Assembly (NCBI GenBank): GCA_029213105.1
Contig: JARGNS010000179.1
Location: forward strand, 1 to 7,465
Direction of reading: 5' to 3'
Origin: Planctomycetota bacterium
GTDB lineage: Bacteria; Planctomycetota; PLA2; JAEUHO01
Length of the DNA: 7,465 nucleotides
In this document: one piece after another, positions 5,670 through 7,465 of the stretch
How positions within the stretch are numbered: the first letter of the stretch is position 1
Layout of the letters: the number at the start of each line of letters is the position of its first letter
Translations under genes and position numbers: made by a program
Notes under the pieces: generated by a model
What the model saw: only the letters and a program-made list of their open reading frames with translations
Database searches by the model: none
What the model was told of the DNA's origin: nothing

Positions 5670-5680
5670 TGCGTCGTGCC

Positions 5681-5686
5681 TAGAAT
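5681..5686 (+). promoter_or_regulatory. Probable -10 box for a leaderless peptidase transcript
   Basis: TAGAAT matches TATAAT at five of six positions and ends 6 bases before the GTG at 5693, so transcription would begin at or next to the start codon. That fits the absence of a Shine-Dalgarno before this gene. The upstream T-rich tail of the terminator (TTTTCA at 5660-5665, 15 bases before) is a poor -35 match. Confidence 0.5.
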
Positions 5687-5692
5687 GGCGCC

Positions 5693-7465
5693 GTGATCCG
5701 CCTCTTCCCCCGCGCCCTCGTCCTGCTGCTCTGCGTGCTGCCCCTTTGTGGCCTGCCTGCGCGAGCCGACGAGAAGGAGGAAGAGGGCAACCCGGAGATC
5801 ACCCGCCAGGAGCTCAAGGCCCATGTGCGCGTGCTGGCCGACGATGACTGGGAGGGCCGTGAGGCCGGGGAGTCGGGCAGCGAGAAGGCGGCCGACTACA
5901 TCGTCGCCGAGTTCACGCGCCTGGGCCTGAAGCCCGCGGGCACCGACGGCTCCTACTTCCAGCCGTTCACGAGCCCCAAGGGCACCAAGGTGCTGCCGAC
6001 CTCCATGCTGTCGGCGATGGGGGCCAAGGGGAACACCACCACCTTCAAGCTGGGGGTGGACTTCACCCCGGTCGCCGTCTCCGCATCCGGGAAGGTCGAG
6101 GGCGACGTGGCGTTCGTCGGCTACGCCATCAGCGCGCCGCAGCTGCAGGGCACGGGCTACGACGATTTCGCAGGGCTCGATGTGAAGGGCAAGATCGTCC
6201 TCGCCTTGCGCCGGGCCCCCCGCTGGCAGGACAAGAAGAAGAGCCCCTTCGCGACCCAGGCCGTGATGATGAAGCACGGGACGTTCAAGGCGAAGGCCGA
6301 TGCCGCGGCTGCGGCCGGAGCGCTTGCCCTGATCGTCGTCAACGATCCCGCGTCGACCTCGAAGTCCGACGACGATCTCCAGGCGCCGGGCGGGAGCACG
6401 ACGGGCAAGATCCCCGTACTGCACATGACGTGGAAGGCTGCGAAGCGACTCGGCACCCGCATCGGGCTGCCGTTCCTTCGGCGGCAGCGCGCCATCGACG
6501 CGAAGCTGGCACCGCGTAGCGAACTCGTCGCCGGCGCGCGCATCCAACTCGGGGCGGACCTGGCGCCCGACATCCGCAAGATGAAGAACATCTGCGCGCT
6601 CATCGAGCCGGGGGGTGCGGTCACGACGGGGGGGGAGGCCGGCGTCGCGGCGCTCGAGACGGTTGTCATCGGCGCGCACTACGACCACGTGGGGCGTGGA
6701 CGCTTTGGTTCTCTCGCCAATGCGAATGGCGAGATCCACAACGGCGCGGACGACAACGCCTCCGGCACCACGGCCCTCATGGAGATCGCCGGTTGGCTCA
6801 AGTCGCGTCAAGCCGAGCTCAAGCGCCGCATCCTGATCCTGGCCTTCTCGGGGGAGGAGCTGGGGCTACTCGGCAGCAAGCACTACGTGCGCAGCCCGGT
6901 CGTGCCGCTCAAGGACTGCGTGGCGATGCTCAACCTCGACATGGTCGGCCGCCTGACGAAGAACCGCTTGTTCGTGGGTGGCACGGGGACCTCGCCGGTC
7001 TGGCCCGAGATGATGGAGCGACTCAACAAGAAGGCGCGCTTCGAGATGACCAAGTGGCCCGGCGGCAAGGCGCCGAGCGATCACGCCTCCTTCTACGAGG
7101 TCAACCTGCCGGTGTTGTTCTTCTTCACGGGCCTCCACGCCGACTACCACCGTCCGTCCGACGACTGGAACACGCTCGAGTACAGGGGGCAGGAACGCAT
7201 CGCCCGCCTGGCGGCCACGGTGGCCATGGAGTTGGCGACGTGTGAGGAGCGCCCGCAGTTCACACGCTGCGATGCCGGCGGCTTCGCGGTGGGGCCCTAC
7301 TCGGGGTTGGCCGTCGAGCAGCGCGGGGACGGCGTGTACATCGCGCACGTCGACAAGAAGAGCCCGGGCAGCAAGGCCGGCTTCCGCGTGGGGGACAAGG
7401 TGCTCACCTGGGGCGGCGGCGGCGTCGCCGACACGGGGCGCTGGAACGCACGGCTGAGCAAGACC
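5693..7465 (+). CDS. Exported M28-family metallopeptidase with PA and PDZ domains (3' end outside the window)
   Basis: A secreted di-zinc aminopeptidase-type enzyme that removes N-terminal residues from peptides. It starts at GTG 5693: an in-frame TAG at 5681 excludes anything earlier and no ATG offers a signal. Residues 1-25 are a Sec signal ending in LPARA. A PA (protease-associated) domain occupies about 125-270 (DVAFVGYAIS, GLDVKGKIVLAL, ALALIVVNDP). The M28 core follows with all ligands: GAHYDHVG (H329, D331), GADDNASG (D354 bridging), SGEELGLLGSKHY (E388 general base, E389 ligand), NLDMVGR (D416), SDHASF (H464) and DYHRPSDDW (H486). From about 531 a PDZ domain begins (GVYIAHVDKKSPGSKAGFRVGDKVL), cut by the window edge at codon 591. 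A Gly-rich insert (about 308-318) precedes the HYD strand. Nothing suggests it is broken. It follows the terminator and probably has its own promoter. Preferred substrates cannot be inferred. Confidence 0.93.
   Translation, partial: MIRLFPRALVLLLCVLPLCGLPARADEKEEEGNPEITRQELKAHVRVLADDDWEGREAGESGSEKAADYIVAEFTRLGLKPAGTDGSYFQPFTSPKGTKVLPTSMLSAMGAKGNTTTFKLGVDFTPVAVSASGKVEGDVAFVGYAISAPQLQGTGYDDFAGLDVKGKIVLALRRAPRWQDKKKSPFATQAVMMKHGTFKAKADAAAAAGALALIVVNDPASTSKSDDDLQAPGGSTTGKIPVLHMTWKAAKRLGTRIGLPFLRRQRAIDAKLAPRSELVAGARIQLGADLAPDIRKMKNICALIEPGGAVTTGGEAGVAALETVVIGAHYDHVGRGRFGSLANANGEIHNGADDNASGTTALMEIAGWLKSRQAELKRRILILAFSGEELGLLGSKHYVRSPVVPLKDCVAMLNLDMVGRLTKNRLFVGGTGTSPVWPEMMERLNKKARFEMTKWPGGKAPSDHASFYEVNLPVLFFFTGLHADYHRPSDDWNTLEYRGQERIARLAATVAMELATCEERPQFTRCDAGGFAVGPYSGLAVEQRGDGVYIAHVDKKSPGSKAGFRVGDKVLTWGGGGVADTGRWNARLSKT

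Larger units (their letters stand above)
5307..5692. other. 386-base stretch without a long gene, rich in dyads and hairpins
   Basis: Between the small lipoprotein and the M28 peptidase no frame on either strand gives a convincing protein; the open frames of 60-84 codons have no ribosome binding site and low-complexity composition. The stretch holds a 13-base direct repeat (5312-5324 and 5378-5390), a locally AT-rich dyad (5393-5411), a second dyad (5414-5425) and possible stems 5438-5442/5461-5465 (GCAGC/GCTGC) and 5468-5473/5483-5488 (ACGCCG/CGGCGT). These are followed by a tight hairpin (5501-5515), a strong Shine-Dalgarno with an 11-codon ORF (5523-5570), a longer hairpin (5564-5606) and an intrinsic terminator (5627-5669). 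Most structure points to a rightward transcript. The small hairpins alone mean little in GC-rich DNA; the ordered series ending in a terminator is what makes the region notable. Confidence 0.6.

Noticed and set aside
5543..5683. 46-codon ORF starting at ATG 5543
   Set aside because: It runs through the intrinsic terminator, and its start is 14 bases from the Shine-Dalgarno while the ATG at 5535 is ideally spaced. Kept only as an alternative reading.
1..7465. CRISPR array, insertion sequence, prophage or integron elements
   Set aside because: No regularly spaced repeats, terminal inverted repeats with a transposase, integrase or phage genes are present.

Overview
The window reads as a stretch of chromosome from a GC-rich, probably uncultured member of the Planctomycetota. 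This is an inference. It rests on two twin-arginine-exported sugar enzymes (a Gfo/Idh/MocA oxidoreductase and a sugar phosphate isomerase/epimerase-like TIM barrel), a SUMF1/FGE-fold protein with the 'GIWW...FVGFRVAR' ending I associate with that phylum, an M28 peptidase carrying PA and PDZ domains, and strong GC bias at third codon positions. There is no rRNA, tRNA, CRISPR array, transposase, integrase or phage gene.

Layout, left to right. Positions 1-29 may hold the tail of a rightward gene. A leftward pair follows: the Tat-exported isomerase-like protein (1621-719), then 13 bases downstream a one-pass membrane protein of unknown function (705-52). A lipoprotein ApbE (FAD:protein FMN transferase, 1672-2676) diverges from the isomerase across 50 bases. 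It meets a leftward FGE-like protein (3428-2673) head-on, with both stop codons inside the same CTAG. The FGE-like gene is the second gene of a tightly coupled leftward operon whose first gene is the Tat-exported Gfo/Idh/MocA oxidoreductase (4697-3432; 3-base gap). A small lipoprotein of unknown function (4788-5306) diverges from that operon across 90 bases. Next comes a 386-base stretch without a long gene (5307-5692), and finally an M28 metallopeptidase starting at a GTG (5693) and running off the right edge.

All seven recognisable proteins carry an N-terminal export or membrane signal: two Tat, two lipoprotein-like, one Sec, and two N-terminal membrane segments that could also be signals. 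The region therefore looks like a periplasm/cell-envelope neighbourhood. The sugar enzymes would process sugars or sugar acids outside the cytoplasm, ApbE would flavinylate an exported redox protein not encoded here, and the M28 enzyme would trim peptides. The genes are not obviously one pathway.

The part least explained by ordinary annotation is 5307-5692. It holds two adjacent dyads, several hairpins, an 11-base Shine-Dalgarno match in front of an 11-codon ORF, a three-segment hairpin that begins at that ORF's stop, and a 12-bp intrinsic terminator. The terminator ends just before a TAGAAT box that sits 6 bases before the GTG start of the peptidase. It could be a small RNA or small-peptide gene with its own terminator, or an attenuation leader for the peptidase. 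I do not recognise it as a named RNA family.
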